A stretch of DNA of 64,000 nucleotides from Oceanospirillum sp048268485 (GTDB lineage Bacteria; Pseudomonadota; Gammaproteobacteria; Pseudomonadales; Halomonadaceae): assembly GCA_048268485.1 (NCBI GenBank), contig JBLWVL010000012.1, forward strand, positions 27,614 through 91,613, read 5' to 3'. The notes beneath the pieces are model-generated. The model searched no databases and had not been told where the DNA came from. It was given only the letters and a program-made list of their open reading frames with translations. Made by a program: the position numbers and the translations under genes. Position 1 is the stretch's first letter. Every line of letters starts with the position of its first letter. Shown here in pieces: positions 1 through 8,114 of the stretch.

Positions 1-36
1 AAATCAATATAAACCCTACTCCGCTTTATTATTGAT

Positions 37-61
37 AAAATTGATTATTAAAATCAATTTT
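37..61. promoter_or_regulatory. Inverted repeat upstream of fpr (possible LysR-type operator)
   Basis: Perfect 10-bp arms AAAATTGATT (37-46) and AATCAATTTT (52-61) are separated by 5 nt, in an A/T-rich leader about 80 nt before the fpr start. Pseudomonads control fpr with the divergent LysR-type regulator FinR, whose gene would lie off the left edge here. The assignment to such a regulator is inference; the palindrome itself is seen. Confidence 0.4.
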
Positions 62-142
62 AACCGTTTATCCGATAGATCATACCAGGAGTAGACTCGG
101 CACAAATTGCCTGATGCATCCAAATCGATGCCGGAGAATCAA

Positions 143-916
143 ATGTCTGCACTTATAAAAGAGGAAGTTCTCAGTGTCCATCACTGGGATAATAACCTGT
201 TCAGCTTTAAGACCAGCCGTGCTTCAAGCCTACGCTTTAAAAATGGTCACTTCATCATGATAGGCCTTGAGGTTGAAGGTCGCCCTCTGATGCGAGCCTA
301 TAGTATCGCCAGTGCCAACTATGAGGACCACTTGGAATTTTTCAGTATCAAGGTACCCGATGGGCCTTTAACATCGCGCCTGCAAAGCATTCAGCCCGGC
401 GACAAACTGGTTGTTAGCAGCAAGCCCACGGGCACACTGATCAACGACCACCTGTTGCCCGGTAAAAACCTTTATCTGATCAGTACAGGCACAGGGCTGG
501 CCCCTTTCCTGAGTATCATCCGGGACCCTGAGATCTACGAACAGTACGACAAAGTTATTCTGACTCACGGTGTTCGCTACACTTCTGAACTGGCCTATCA
601 GGATCTGATTACAAAAGAGCTGCCGGAGCATGAGTATTTTGGAGACCTGATACGTGAAAAGCTGGTTTACTATCCGACGGTGACACGTGAATCTTATAAA
701 AATGAAGGGCGGCTCACCGACCTGATGCGCAGTGGAAAACTGTTTACCGACCTGAATCTGCCAGCTTTTGATCTGGACAAGGATCGCTTTATGATCTGCG
801 GCGGGCCATCAATGCTTAAAGAGACTGTTGAAATTCTTCAGGAGCAGGGTTTTACCGAAGCTAAGAATAGCTCTGCAGGTCACTACGTGATTGAACGGGC
901 CTTTGTTGAAAGCTGA
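143..916 (+). CDS. fpr: Ferredoxin--NADP(+) reductase
   Basis: Cytosolic FAD flavoenzyme that moves electrons between NADPH and ferredoxin or flavodoxin; in proteobacteria it supports oxidative-stress defence and Fe-S repair. The 257-residue product is the usual size for the Pseudomonas-type enzyme. It has the FAD-binding RAYS motif (residues 51-54), a nucleotide-binding STGTGLA segment (114-120) and the C-terminal ERAFVE ending typical of this subclass. The ATG at 143 is preceded by GGAG at 133-136. The frame stays open upstream to a TTG at 107, but that extension lacks family similarity. An inverted repeat precedes the gene and a bidirectional hairpin follows it. Confidence 0.95.
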   Translation: MSALIKEEVLSVHHWDNNLFSFKTSRASSLRFKNGHFIMIGLEVEGRPLMRAYSIASANYEDHLEFFSIKVPDGPLTSRLQSIQPGDKLVVSSKPTGTLINDHLLPGKNLYLISTGTGLAPFLSIIRDPEIYEQYDKVILTHGVRYTSELAYQDLITKELPEHEYFGDLIREKLVYYPTVTRESYKNEGRLTDLMRSGKLFTDLNLPAFDLDKDRFMICGGPSMLKETVEILQEQGFTEAKNSSAGHYVIERAFVES

Positions 917-927
917 CCTCAGCAATT

Positions 928-970
928 AAGCCCTGACTCCCATCAGGCGATACTGATAATGTCAGGGCTT
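928..970. terminator. Bidirectional terminator between fpr and the S4-domain gene
   Basis: Arms AAGCCCTGAC (928-937) and GTCAGGGCTT (961-970) form a 10-bp stem around a long loop, placed between two converging genes. The loop holds TCAGGCGATACT, which recurs at 3236-3247. Confidence 0.5.
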
Positions 971-989
971 ATTGTATAATTTCAGAAAA

Positions 990-1205
990 TCAGGACCCCA
1001 GAATAACCTTCAATTGCTCCTGATTAAATTCAATTACATCACCAGAAACGATTTTTCTACGTTTACGGTTTTCTACCTCATTGTTAACCAATACGAGGCC
1101 ATCCTCGATCACCTGCTTGGCTTCACCACCGCTGCCGACTAAACTTTCAAACTTCAGAATCTTAAACAACTCAACCGGTTCCCGGTTAATAATGACATCT
1201 CTCAT
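990..1205 (-). CDS. Small S4-domain RNA-binding protein (YbcJ-like)
   Basis: A 71-residue protein made almost entirely of one S4 RNA-binding fold: GGEAKQVIEDGLVLVN (about 27-41) followed by a basic NRKRRKI strand, as in E. coli YbcJ. Family members bind structured RNA; no substrate is assigned. The frame is open for another 55 codons upstream, but the ATG at 1205 has a GAGGT ribosome site about 6 nt away and the upstream residues do not resemble the family. It runs toward fpr and is divergent from the next gene. Confidence 0.85.
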   Translation of the reverse strand: MRDVIINREPVELFKILKFESLVGSGGEAKQVIEDGLVLVNNEVENRKRRKIVSGDVIEFNQEQLKVILGS

Positions 1206-1358
1206 CGTTACCTCAACTAGAGTGCAAAAGGGCCGATCAGAACCCTGGATGTAAGCTCCCCGTTTTGTTAGGAATACTCTTTTCTTGACCCTGATCGATT
1301 TATTACCTTGCCATAAAGTTATAATGAGCTGAAATGAAATATCATGAGACATGGCACG

Positions 1359-1904
1359 ATGACAGAACAAGATTTCTGGGACATTATCAATAACTCCCTG
1401 CTGCTCAACGCTCCGGGGTCTGAAGGTCAGTACCTGAGCATTGCTCAGTCACTGGCAACACTACTTCCTGAACAACTGATTGAGTTTGAAAACCACCTGG
1501 CGCACCAGAAAAATCGTGCATTCAGCTTTCCGGTACTGATGGCTAATTTTGTTCTTCAGAGCTACATTAATGATGATATTTTTGAAGATTTTCGCCTTTG
1601 GCTGATATCGTTCGGGCAGGACAAATTTGAAGCAATTTTGGGGCATGCTGATCAACTGGCAGAGTTCAGCAACGTTGAAGACCCAATTGAAGATATCACC
1701 GGAGAAGGGCTGGTTTTTGCTGCCCAGGAGGCTTATGAAGCCGCAACCGGAAAAGATGACTTTCTGAAGCGAGTCAAACCATTACCCGACCCCGATATTA
1801 ACTATCCCTGGCCAGATAACCTGGAACAACTGGAAGCGATGCTACCAAACTTATTTAATAAGTATTGGGATAAAAACCGCACTTACGAATTAGGATCGGA
1901 ATAA
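1359..1904 (+). CDS. DUF4240 domain protein
   Basis: A 181-residue soluble protein resembling the DUF4240 family: an N-terminal FWDII helix, a central YINDDIFEDFRLWLISFGQ segment, then FEAILGHADQLAEF, which matches the family pattern of a W-x-I-x-x-G block followed by an alternating helix. The function of the family is not known. No signal peptide or membrane segment is seen. The frame also opens at 1344, but the family begins around MTEQDFW, so 1359 is preferred; neither start has a strong ribosome site. Confidence 0.7.
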   Translation: MTEQDFWDIINNSLLLNAPGSEGQYLSIAQSLATLLPEQLIEFENHLAHQKNRAFSFPVLMANFVLQSYINDDIFEDFRLWLISFGQDKFEAILGHADQLAEFSNVEDPIEDITGEGLVFAAQEAYEAATGKDDFLKRVKPLPDPDINYPWPDNLEQLEAMLPNLFNKYWDKNRTYELGSE

Positions 1905-1970
1905 CTCTGAGCACAAGACACTTTCAGGGCAGGCAATCAACCTGAAGGAAAGGAATGCCAGAGTCGCCAT

Positions 1971-2222
1971 CTATAGCTGGTCAGCCCTCTCTGCAACAGT
2001 TTTCAGCGTATCCTGCGACTCTGGTCCGGATCGAATTGATTCGGCCATCGCAGACATAGAAACGACCTGTAAAATATCATTTATAGAGTTCCAGTCTTCC
2101 TCGGAAATCATCACCGCCCGACCTGACTCACCTTCAATAACAATAGTAGCTTGCTCTTGTACTGCCTGATCGATCCACTGGTCAGGCCGCCGGGCAAATT
2201 CTTTACTGGTTAGTTTCATCAT
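1971..2222 (-). CDS. Phd/YefM-family antitoxin, apparently without a partner
   Basis: An 83-residue protein like Phd/YefM antitoxins: an N-terminal SKEFARRPDQWIDQ DNA-binding helix region, a central IVIEGESGRAVMISEEDW strand-turn-helix characteristic of the family, and a charged C-terminus where a toxin would normally dock. GGAG lies 7 nt upstream of the ATG-ATG start. No RelE/ParE/Doc-like gene lies on the same strand: only 66 nt separate its stop from the convergent DUF4240 gene, and the upstream 450 nt have no plausible toxin. It may be an orphan antitoxin, act on a distant toxin, or be a plain autoregulator. Confidence 0.7.
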   Translation of the reverse strand: MMKLTSKEFARRPDQWIDQAVQEQATIVIEGESGRAVMISEEDWNSINDILQVVSMSAMAESIRSGPESQDTLKTVAERADQL

Positions 2223-2672
2223 TCGTCAGCTCCGCTCTTCCGCAACAGGCCTAACCGCCACAGGGACAGTACTAATCACAAGTTAACAGGAACAATTACC
2301 ATCACCTAGCACAAACACTAGGGTAAACCCTAATATTAAGTTTAGGTAAAAGATCTTACTTTTTCACCCTTAATTCACAAAATTATGACTTTGATCACAA
2401 CTGTATAGCACTATAAGTGCATTTTGTAAGAATCTCCTGCTTCGCCTCCTGGTGCAATTGCGTTACATGGTAGTGCATCATAAAAATACCTCTGAGCATG
2501 CTGTACAGAGCTTGATGCAAATCACTCCAGAACAGATAACTCACTGACTCATGGGATTTTTCTTTAAAACCTCTCGTTTTTATCTATGATTAAAGCCTAT
2601 AATCTTTTGGCCCCTAACCCGTCTTACGGAAAAGAAACTATAAAACATCAGTAAAAGATGCAGGATCAGTCT
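2223..2672. other. 450-nt intergenic region with several palindromes
   Basis: No convincing gene. It separates the divergent antitoxin and the 2673 gene. Visible elements are TAGGGT-AA-ACCCTA (2319-2332), GCACT-ATA-AGTGC (2408-2420) and a TATAAT hexamer at 2598-2603 that could be a -10 for the rightward gene, although its -35 is weak. The first palindrome lies about 100 nt upstream of the antitoxin start and might be its operator; this is speculative. Confidence 0.35.
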
Positions 2673-3200
2673 ATGAGTCGACAATATATGACACTAGGGT
2701 ACTACCAAGGCTTTAATAAGATGTTTCGCCCTACTTACGACATTCTCGACTGTGAAGGAAATCCTGTCTATGCCGATACCAAAGCGATTAAAAAGCTGGT
2801 TGAAGATAAAATTATTTCAGATCCCACAGACCGGGATGGATTGGAGAAGCATCTGATTCAGGAAGGGGTTCTGCATGCAAATGGACACCTGCTGGATGGT
2901 ATTGCACTGGATCGAGCTAAACATGAACCTCTTTCTGTGGACATCCCTCCAATGGAAGATGAGAAGCGCTTTGTACTGGCCTGGAGTACGTTAAATAAAA
3001 TCCCGGTCCGTCGTGGTAAGTCTACGCGAGGGGTTAAGCTCCCTATAGGGCAGTTCCCTGAAGGAACACCTATAATGGATATTCGTCGTCAATTAATACC
3101 TGTTTTTCCGGAATTTGATATAGAGCTTGCTATTGAAGAAGGCGTTAACCTGATGCTGATTAAACGGCGTGAAGCTCTGCTTCAGAATTCGGCTGTCTAG
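2673..3200 (+). CDS. Hypothetical protein, unrecognised family
   Basis: A 175-residue soluble protein that I do not recognise. It begins MSRQYMTLGYYQGFNKMF, has a mixed charged middle and ends in a probable helix with a basic LIKRREALL segment. It has no signal peptide, transmembrane segment or cysteine pairs. The ATG at 2673 has AGGA at 2662-2665, which is better than the ATG at 2658. Codon use is ordinary, so it looks like a real gene. Its 3' neighbour is convergent, with a hairpin at the junction. It is a lineage-specific candidate with no basis for a functional call. Confidence 0.6.
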   Translation: MSRQYMTLGYYQGFNKMFRPTYDILDCEGNPVYADTKAIKKLVEDKIISDPTDRDGLEKHLIQEGVLHANGHLLDGIALDRAKHEPLSVDIPPMEDEKRFVLAWSTLNKIPVRRGKSTRGVKLPIGQFPEGTPIMDIRRQLIPVFPEFDIELAIEEGVNLMLIKRREALLQNSAV

Positions 3201-3220
3201 CCTTTTCAGGTCAAATACGA

Positions 3221-3244
3221 ATCGCCTGATACCTGTCAGGCGAT
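3221..3244. terminator. Hairpin at the junction of two convergent hypothetical genes
   Basis: ATCGCCTGA (3221-3229) and TCAGGCGAT (3236-3244) form a perfect 9-bp stem with the loop TACCTG. It overlaps the stop codon of the leftward gene and has no clear U-tract. The core GCCTGATACCT-TCAGGC pattern recurs at 26304-26321, so it may be a dispersed intergenic hairpin and not a dedicated terminator. Confidence 0.4.
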
Positions 3245-3592
3245 ACTCTGCAGCAACTCCTGCTTCTGCCGGTGCCATGATGAACGGGCAGCGATACCAC
3301 TACGATCAGACTGCACACGCCTCAATTCGGCCAAAAGAGACTGACAGGATGTTTTCAGCACTTCAGCACGCTCCAAACGAGCACAAGTGATAAAGTGCTC
3401 CAGTGTATTGATAAGAAATATTTCCGGATGACTTAACTCACTCTGCACGATCAGAGCTTTCAGTGTATCCTGCAGGCGCTTCGCTTCATGCAACAAGTGG
3501 GCACGCAGAGATAGAGTCATCGCCTGTGTATCGGATGCTGCCAGCTCACTGGAAAAACGATCAAACACCTGATTAATATAGTTCTGAGTCAT
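3236..3592 (-). CDS. Hypothetical helical protein
   Basis: A 118-residue, predicted all-helical, cytosolic protein (MTQNYINQVFDRFSSELAAS..., then long amphipathic helices rich in Leu, Glu and Arg). I do not recognise the family. The start at 3592 has AAGGTGAT 4-5 nt upstream; the frame is open 32 codons further, but that part lacks a ribosome site. Its stop lies inside the hairpin shared with the convergent gene. Two cysteines (in FITCARLER and KTSCQSLL) are the only notable residues. Confidence 0.6.
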   Translation of the reverse strand: MTQNYINQVFDRFSSELAASDTQAMTLSLRAHLLHEAKRLQDTLKALIVQSELSHPEIFLINTLEHFITCARLERAEVLKTSCQSLLAELRRVQSDRSGIAARSSWHRQKQELLQSIA

Positions 3593-3799
3593 AAGATCAC
3601 CTTTTTGCTCACGCAGGTCCCAACCCGCCATTGAGTACAGACTGCCTTTTCGGAATGCTAAGGCAAGACTAGGATGCTCAGGTGACATTTACATGACGAA
3701 CAATCAGCAGTTTAGTGAAAAACGAACCGGCACTGAACCGGCTCATTCTCTTTGAAACCGTCGTTTCAGAAAGCTCTGACTACTTGATCCCGAAATATT

Positions 3800-4540
3800 T
3801 TAATTGCTGTAAGCGCGAATACCAGCATTAAGCAGGCCCAGCACCTTGTCCATCCCCTGATGCAACGCCGCTTCTATCTCAGACATAGTAATCACTTCAT
3901 CGGTCAGGCCTGCAGCCATATTCACCACCAGGGCGATACAGGCGTACGGTAGCCCAGCCTCCCGAGCCAAAGCGGCTTCGGGCATGCCTGTCATACCGAC
4001 AATATCGCAGCCATCCCGCATCATTCTCTGAATCTCTCCGGCACTTTCCAGGCGCGGCCCTTGTGTTGCTCCGTAAACCCCCTGAGGCATCACCTTCAGC
4101 TGCAGTTTTTCAGCCTGTGCCAACAATAACTGTCTCAAAGGCTCATCGTAGGGCCAGCTAAAATCGATATGCACAACCTCATCCAGGTCATCCGCAAAAA
4201 AGGTATGCTCACGGCCCCAAGTATAATCCACTATCTGATCGGGAATCATAAGACCTGCGGGTTGGCACTCAGGGTGAATACCGCCAACCGCATTGACAGC
4301 AACAACAGCGCTGGCACCAGCATCTTTCAGAGCCTGAATATTCGCACGATAATTCACCTTATGGGGAGGGATGCGATGAGGATGACCGTGACGCGCCAAA
4401 AAAAGCACCGACTTGCCGCCAACGGAGCCTGTTACAATCTCAGCCGAAGGCTCACCCCATTGTGTCGATACCACCTTACGGGAAACAACATCCAAGCCTT
4501 CCATTTGAGTCAGGCCGGTACCACCTATAATTGCCAACAT
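3800..4540 (-). CDS. S-methyl-5'-thioinosine / methylthioadenosine phosphorylase family
   Basis: Purine nucleoside phosphorylase of the MTAP/MTIP family, 246 residues. It has the phosphate-binding IIGGTGL start, the RHG(H)PHRIPPHKVNYRAN segment (about 50-66), VNAVGGI and the MTGMPEAALAREAGLPY block (about 183-199) that binds the nucleoside. The gene sits beside hpt and nagZ as in Pseudomonas, where the equivalent enzyme prefers methylthioinosine and hands hypoxanthine to Hpt. Substrate choice between methylthioinosine and methylthioadenosine cannot be fixed by eye, but the hpt neighbour favours the inosine form. A leftward terminator separates it from hpt, so it probably has its own promoter. 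Confidence 0.88.
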   Translation of the reverse strand: MLAIIGGTGLTQMEGLDVVSRKVVSTQWGEPSAEIVTGSVGGKSVLFLARHGHPHRIPPHKVNYRANIQALKDAGASAVVAVNAVGGIHPECQPAGLMIPDQIVDYTWGREHTFFADDLDEVVHIDFSWPYDEPLRQLLLAQAEKLQLKVMPQGVYGATQGPRLESAGEIQRMMRDGCDIVGMTGMPEAALAREAGLPYACIALVVNMAAGLTDEVITMSEIEAALHQGMDKVLGLLNAGIRAYSN

Positions 4541-4626
4541 CAGTCTACCCTTGTTTATCAGGTGTTAATTCAGAAAACCAGATTTGATTTAAACGACCAG
4601 GTTCTTGGTTTGGGCGCACAGCTATC

Positions 4627-4654
4627 AAAAAAGCCGCTGAAAACAGCGGCTTTT
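4627..4654 (-). terminator. Terminator of hpt
   Basis: AAAAGCCGCTG (4629-4639), loop AAAA, CAGCGGCTTTT (4644-4654). Read leftward, the stem is followed by six U residues. It lies 39 nt past the hpt stop. Confidence 0.85.
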
Positions 4655-4692
4655 CTGAACAACGCACACTACCAGGGTGTGAATTGAAAAAA

Positions 4693-5256
4693 TCACATAC
4701 CTTTCGGTGCGTAGATACCCGGTGCATTACGCAGAAAACCCTGAAAGTCCATGCCGTAACCAAACAGGTAGCGATCTTCAACCTCAAGACCTGTGAAGCT
4801 TGCGGTCATCTCAGGGCGAGCCTTACGATCATGAAGCTTATCAACCAAAACGGCACTGTAAACCGCTTTTGCCCCTTGCTCCTGGCAATAATCCAGAATA
4901 GCAGCGAGGGTATGTCCCTCGTCCAGAATATCGTCTACGATCAGGACCGTACGGCCCTCCATATTTACTTCAGGTGGAACGCGCCAGTAGAGTTCACCAC
5001 CCGTTGTTTCACCGCGATAACGTGTTGCATGGATATAATCCACTTCCAAAGGAAACTCAAGCCGGGTTAGCAGATGGCCCGTTGTGATAAGACCACCATT
5101 CATAACACAGTAAACCACTGGCAGCTTATCACCCAGTTGTTCAGTGATATCCTCAGCCATCTTATCAAGCGCACGATCAACCTGCTCTTTCGTGCACAGG
5201 CAATCCGCTTCGGTAAAGACTTTTTTGATACGTTCCAGGTTATTTTCTACTGGCAT
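4693..5256 (-). CDS. hpt: Hypoxanthine-guanine phosphoribosyltransferase
   Basis: Transfers ribose-5-phosphate from PRPP to hypoxanthine or guanine to give IMP or GMP, in cytosolic purine salvage. The 187-residue product has the PRPP-binding VLIVDDILDEGHT motif (104-116) and the flexible-loop region ATRYRGETTGG (77-87). Its neighbours, a thioinosine phosphorylase that releases hypoxanthine and nagZ upstream on the same strand, reproduce the Pseudomonas arrangement. A 108-nt gap after nagZ and its own terminator suggest transcription with or just after nagZ. Confidence 0.93.
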   Translation of the reverse strand: MPVENNLERIKKVFTEADCLCTKEQVDRALDKMAEDITEQLGDKLPVVYCVMNGGLITTGHLLTRLEFPLEVDYIHATRYRGETTGGELYWRVPPEVNMEGRTVLIVDDILDEGHTLAAILDYCQEQGAKAVYSAVLVDKLHDRKARPEMTASFTGLEVEDRYLFGYGMDFQGFLRNAPGIYAPKGM

Positions 5257-5364
5257 TGTTTAGTTCCAATGGTCTGTTTTGTGTCGTTAAATCATAAAAC
5301 CCCGGCATTACATCTTGTTATAGGATATAGCACCGGGATAAATTCAGTTTAATTACAGAACCGC

Positions 5365-6381
5365 TTAGGCAAGCGCTTCCAACTGATCCGCTACCCGGTT
5401 ATATCGGGGATCAGCGTCCAACGCGTCCAGTGTTGGCCGGGAGAGCACACTCAATGCAGACAACCGCTGCACTGAGCGTGGAGAAAACTCATAATCTGCC
5501 AGAGCATCAATAACCTGAAGCGCACCCTCACGGTCATTGCAAACCAGAACCATATCGCACCCGGCACTTAAAGCAGCGTGAGCACGGGCAGAATAATCAC
5601 CTGTAGCAGCAGCACCCGCCATCCCCAGATCATCACTAAAGATAACGCCTTTAAAACCCAGCTGACGACGCAGGATATCTTTTAACCAATAAGGCGAAAA
5701 ACCAGCAGGCTCAGGTGCTACTTTTTCGTAGATCACATGGGCGGGCATTACGCCATCCAGTAACGGACATAACGCCGTAAAAGGTTTCAGGCAATGCTCA
5801 TCGATCTCAGAGAAAGGACGTACATCAACAGGTAAATCAATATGGGAGTCAGCAGCCACATAGCCATGGCCGGGAAAGTGTTTACCAATTGCCGGCATAC
5901 CAGCTTCGTGCAGACCTTCAATCAGTGCGTCTGCCAGCCGGGTAACAATCTCGGGCCGACCAGAAAATGCCCGGTCACCAATCACTTCGCTATTGCCGTA
6001 ATCCAGATCCAGCACCGGTGCAAAGGTAAAGTCCAGACCATAAGCGAGCAGTTCAGAAGCCATTAGCCATCCGGTATCCCAGGCAAGCTCCAGTGCTGTT
6101 TCAGGATCTTTCAGAAACAGCTCACCCAAACACGCCATTGGCGGAATACGGGTAAAGCCATCACGGAACCGCTGAACACGCCCTCCCTCGTGATCCACAG
6201 CAATCAGAATTTCAGGTCGTAATTCCCGAATACTACGGATCAGATATTCAAGCTGAGCGGGATCCCGATAGTTTCGGGTAAACAGGATGATACCACCCAC
6301 CAATGGATGCACAATGAGTTCACGCTCTTCACTGGTCAGCTCTAAGCCTCCCAGATCAAGCATAATGGGCCCATGGGTCAT
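5365..6381 (-). CDS. nagZ: Beta-N-acetylhexosaminidase NagZ
   Basis: Family GH3 cytosolic glycosidase that removes GlcNAc from anhydro-muropeptides during cell-wall recycling; its products feed the AmpR/beta-lactamase signal in species that have one. The 338-residue product has the catalytic KHFPGHG loop (167-173), the nucleophile region IFSDDLGM (247-253) and the VDHEGGRVQRFRDGFTR block (62-78). There is no signal peptide, as expected. An AGGATAA ribosome site precedes the ATG at 6381; an internal Met seven codons in is a possible alternative start. Confidence 0.94.
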   Translation of the reverse strand: MTHGPIMLDLGGLELTSEERELIVHPLVGGIILFTRNYRDPAQLEYLIRSIRELRPEILIAVDHEGGRVQRFRDGFTRIPPMACLGELFLKDPETALELAWDTGWLMASELLAYGLDFTFAPVLDLDYGNSEVIGDRAFSGRPEIVTRLADALIEGLHEAGMPAIGKHFPGHGYVAADSHIDLPVDVRPFSEIDEHCLKPFTALCPLLDGVMPAHVIYEKVAPEPAGFSPYWLKDILRRQLGFKGVIFSDDLGMAGAAATGDYSARAHAALSAGCDMVLVCNDREGALQVIDALADYEFSPRSVQRLSALSVLSRPTLDALDADPRYNRVADQLEALA

Positions 6382-6505
6382 AGCGATTATCCTGTGACAG
6401 AGAAATGAATAAACCGCGGAATTTAACAGAGAAGCGGAAAGAAAAAAACCTCAGACTCACCACAAGAGGCTATATCGACAGAAAAATAAAGTATCAGAAT
6501 TGGAT

Positions 6506-7057
6506 TCAACCGATATAAACCGGTGTATACACGCCAATATCTTCAAACAGCAGCGCAATATCCTTCATACGCATTCGAATACAGCCATGTGATAGGGGTT
6601 CTCCCATAGGCTCCGTATCCGCCGTGCCATGAAAATAAATATAACGCCGCATTGTGTCCCTATCACCGCCTCGATTAAAGCCAGATTCCAGACCACTCAG
6701 CCAAAGAATGCGACCTAAAATCCAGTCTCTGGCAGGATATTGAGCCGCCAACTCCGGTGTGTAGCACTCCTTCGTCCAGCGGCGTCCACGGAAAACCGCA
6801 TTGGCCGGATAGCCGGAACCAATTTTTGCCCGAATACAGTGCCACCCCCGAGGTGTCTGACCACTACCTTCCAGTTCACCAACTCCGTTCAAAGCAGTAG
6901 AAACAGGAAAGCAGAGTACAAACTCTGCTTTTTGAACGACAAAAACCTGCTGACGGGCGACGTCCACCTGCAACCAACTTCCGCCAGGTGCGAACTCCTT
7001 CCAGCGGGGAGCCAGCTTCGGTTCCGGTAACCAAGAGACAGATGAGTCAGGCATCAT
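6506..7057 (-). CDS. L,D-transpeptidase (YkuD domain) family protein
   Basis: A 183-residue YkuD-fold protein with the catalytic signature FHG (142-144) and SHGCIRM (156-162); Cys159 would be the nucleophile. Such enzymes make 3-3 peptidoglycan crosslinks or attach lipoproteins. Unusually for a wall enzyme, no signal peptide is visible: the N-terminus is polar and proline-rich, so export or a cytosolic role is unclear. Its start overlaps the end of psrA by 11 nt, which implies translational coupling and co-transcription with that regulator. Confidence 0.85.
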   Translation of the reverse strand: MMPDSSVSWLPEPKLAPRWKEFAPGGSWLQVDVARQQVFVVQKAEFVLCFPVSTALNGVGELEGSGQTPRGWHCIRAKIGSGYPANAVFRGRRWTKECYTPELAAQYPARDWILGRILWLSGLESGFNRGGDRDTMRRYIYFHGTADTEPMGEPLSHGCIRMRMKDIALLFEDIGVYTPVYIG

Positions 7058-7718
7058 CCTGGTGCTCAGACGGTATCAACTCTGGAATCGGTGCAGACAT
7101 ACCGGCAGAAACGAATGGAATCAAACGCTGAACCACATCTCGGACCCGGGTCTGCTCATTAAAATCCTGTTCCGCAATATCTTTAAGAGCATCAAGACTC
7201 GACATGGTAAATACGGCAGAACCCAGCATAAAATGCAGCCGCCAAAAGCGCTCCACATCAGGGAGGTCACTGGATGCATTACGCACCATTGACGTGAAAC
7301 GATAGAAAACGCTGCCATACTGCTCCTGCAGATAACGGCGCATATGCCCTTGGGCCTGAGTGTACGCAAGACCCAGCAATCGCATAAAAACAGACAAGCC
7401 GTTTCTTGTCGGGCTCGGCATAGTTATAACGGTTGTCGTCAGTGTTTCCAGCACCGCATTCAGAGGAATAGACTGCCCCTGATGACGGCTTTCAAGAAGA
7501 TCCATCTCCTCATTAAAGCGCTTGGAAAACGGATCCAGATAGCGGGCAAAAACCGCCTGGATCAGCGCCTTCTTAGAGCCAAAATGGTAATTCACCGCCG
7601 CAAGATTCACTTTTGCTTTACTGGTAATCGTCCTCAGGGACGTCTCAGCGAACCCTTTTTCCGCGAACAACATCTCTGCGGTATCCAGTATACGGCTGAC
7701 GGTATCTAATTGAGCCAT
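7047..7718 (-). CDS. psrA: TetR-family regulator PsrA
   Basis: A 223-residue TetR-type repressor. The N-terminal helix-turn-helix (about 5-50) includes AEMLFAEKGFAETSLRTIT and VNLAAVNYHFGSKKALIQAVF, nearly the Pseudomonas PsrA sequence, and the gene is divergent from lexA as there. Known PsrA senses long-chain fatty acids, represses itself and beta-oxidation genes, and in pseudomonads activates rpoS. A perfect PsrA-type palindrome lies upstream (7829-7842), and similar boxes precede fadB in this window. The ATG at 7718 has GAGG 5 nt upstream; a GTG two codons earlier overlaps that site. Confidence 0.92.
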   Translation of the reverse strand: MAQLDTVSRILDTAEMLFAEKGFAETSLRTITSKAKVNLAAVNYHFGSKKALIQAVFARYLDPFSKRFNEEMDLLESRHQGQSIPLNAVLETLTTTVITMPSPTRNGLSVFMRLLGLAYTQAQGHMRRYLQEQYGSVFYRFTSMVRNASSDLPDVERFWRLHFMLGSAVFTMSSLDALKDIAEQDFNEQTRVRDVVQRLIPFVSAGMSAPIPELIPSEHQDDA

Positions 7719-7828
7719 GCTCACCTCTGTCGATCACTTTGTATGCGGCATGACTAACCTCTGACCGGCATTAAACACCATCACAAGCAAATAGTGTTGT
7801 CAGTCTCAGCTAACCAAGGAGCGTTTAT

Positions 7829-7842
7829 CAAACGAATGTTTG
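7829..7842. promoter_or_regulatory. PsrA operator (autoregulation)
   Basis: CAAAC-GAAT-GTTTG, a perfect inverted repeat matching the published PsrA consensus of (G/C)AAAC, 2-4 nt, GTTT(G/C). It is located 111 nt upstream of the psrA start, consistent with autorepression. Confidence 0.8.
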
Positions 7843-8071
7843 AAACATAAATAGAATTGTCAACAAAGTCAAGACGCTAGGCAAGCTTAGACCAGCAAGG
7901 AAAGTATAAAATTGAAACACCGTTTTAAAACACCGGGAACATATCAGCAAAACAATCCAATCCAAGTACAAAACACCTGCCATATACAACTCATGTCCAT
8001 GTGACACAGCAAACCAAACATTCCCTATTTAAAGTGCCTCAAGGGCAGACAAAAGCAGATTTTTGTGTAAA

Positions 8072-8087
8072 CTGTATGCAAGTACAC
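8072..8087. promoter_or_regulatory. LexA box 2 upstream of lexA
   Basis: CTGT-N8-ACAC, seven of eight matches to the gammaproteobacterial CTGT-N8-ACAG SOS box, one base short of adjoining the perfect box downstream. Confidence 0.65.
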
Positions 8088-8088
8088 A

Positions 8089-8104
8089 CTGTATAAAATG
8101 ACAG
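8089..8104. promoter_or_regulatory. LexA box 1 upstream of lexA
   Basis: CTGT-ATAAAATG-ACAG, a perfect SOS box ending 10 nt before the lexA ATG. Paired boxes in front of lexA are typical of strong autoregulation. Confidence 0.88.
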
Positions 8105-8114
8105 ATGAGACATC

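Larger units (their letters stand above)
7719..8114. promoter_or_regulatory. psrA-lexA divergent control region
   Basis: A 396-nt spacer with no gene. The leftward half carries the PsrA box (7829-7842) and the rightward end carries two LexA boxes just before lexA. The A/T-rich middle (about 7850-8030) probably holds both promoters; I see no clean hexamer pair there. Confidence 0.7.
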
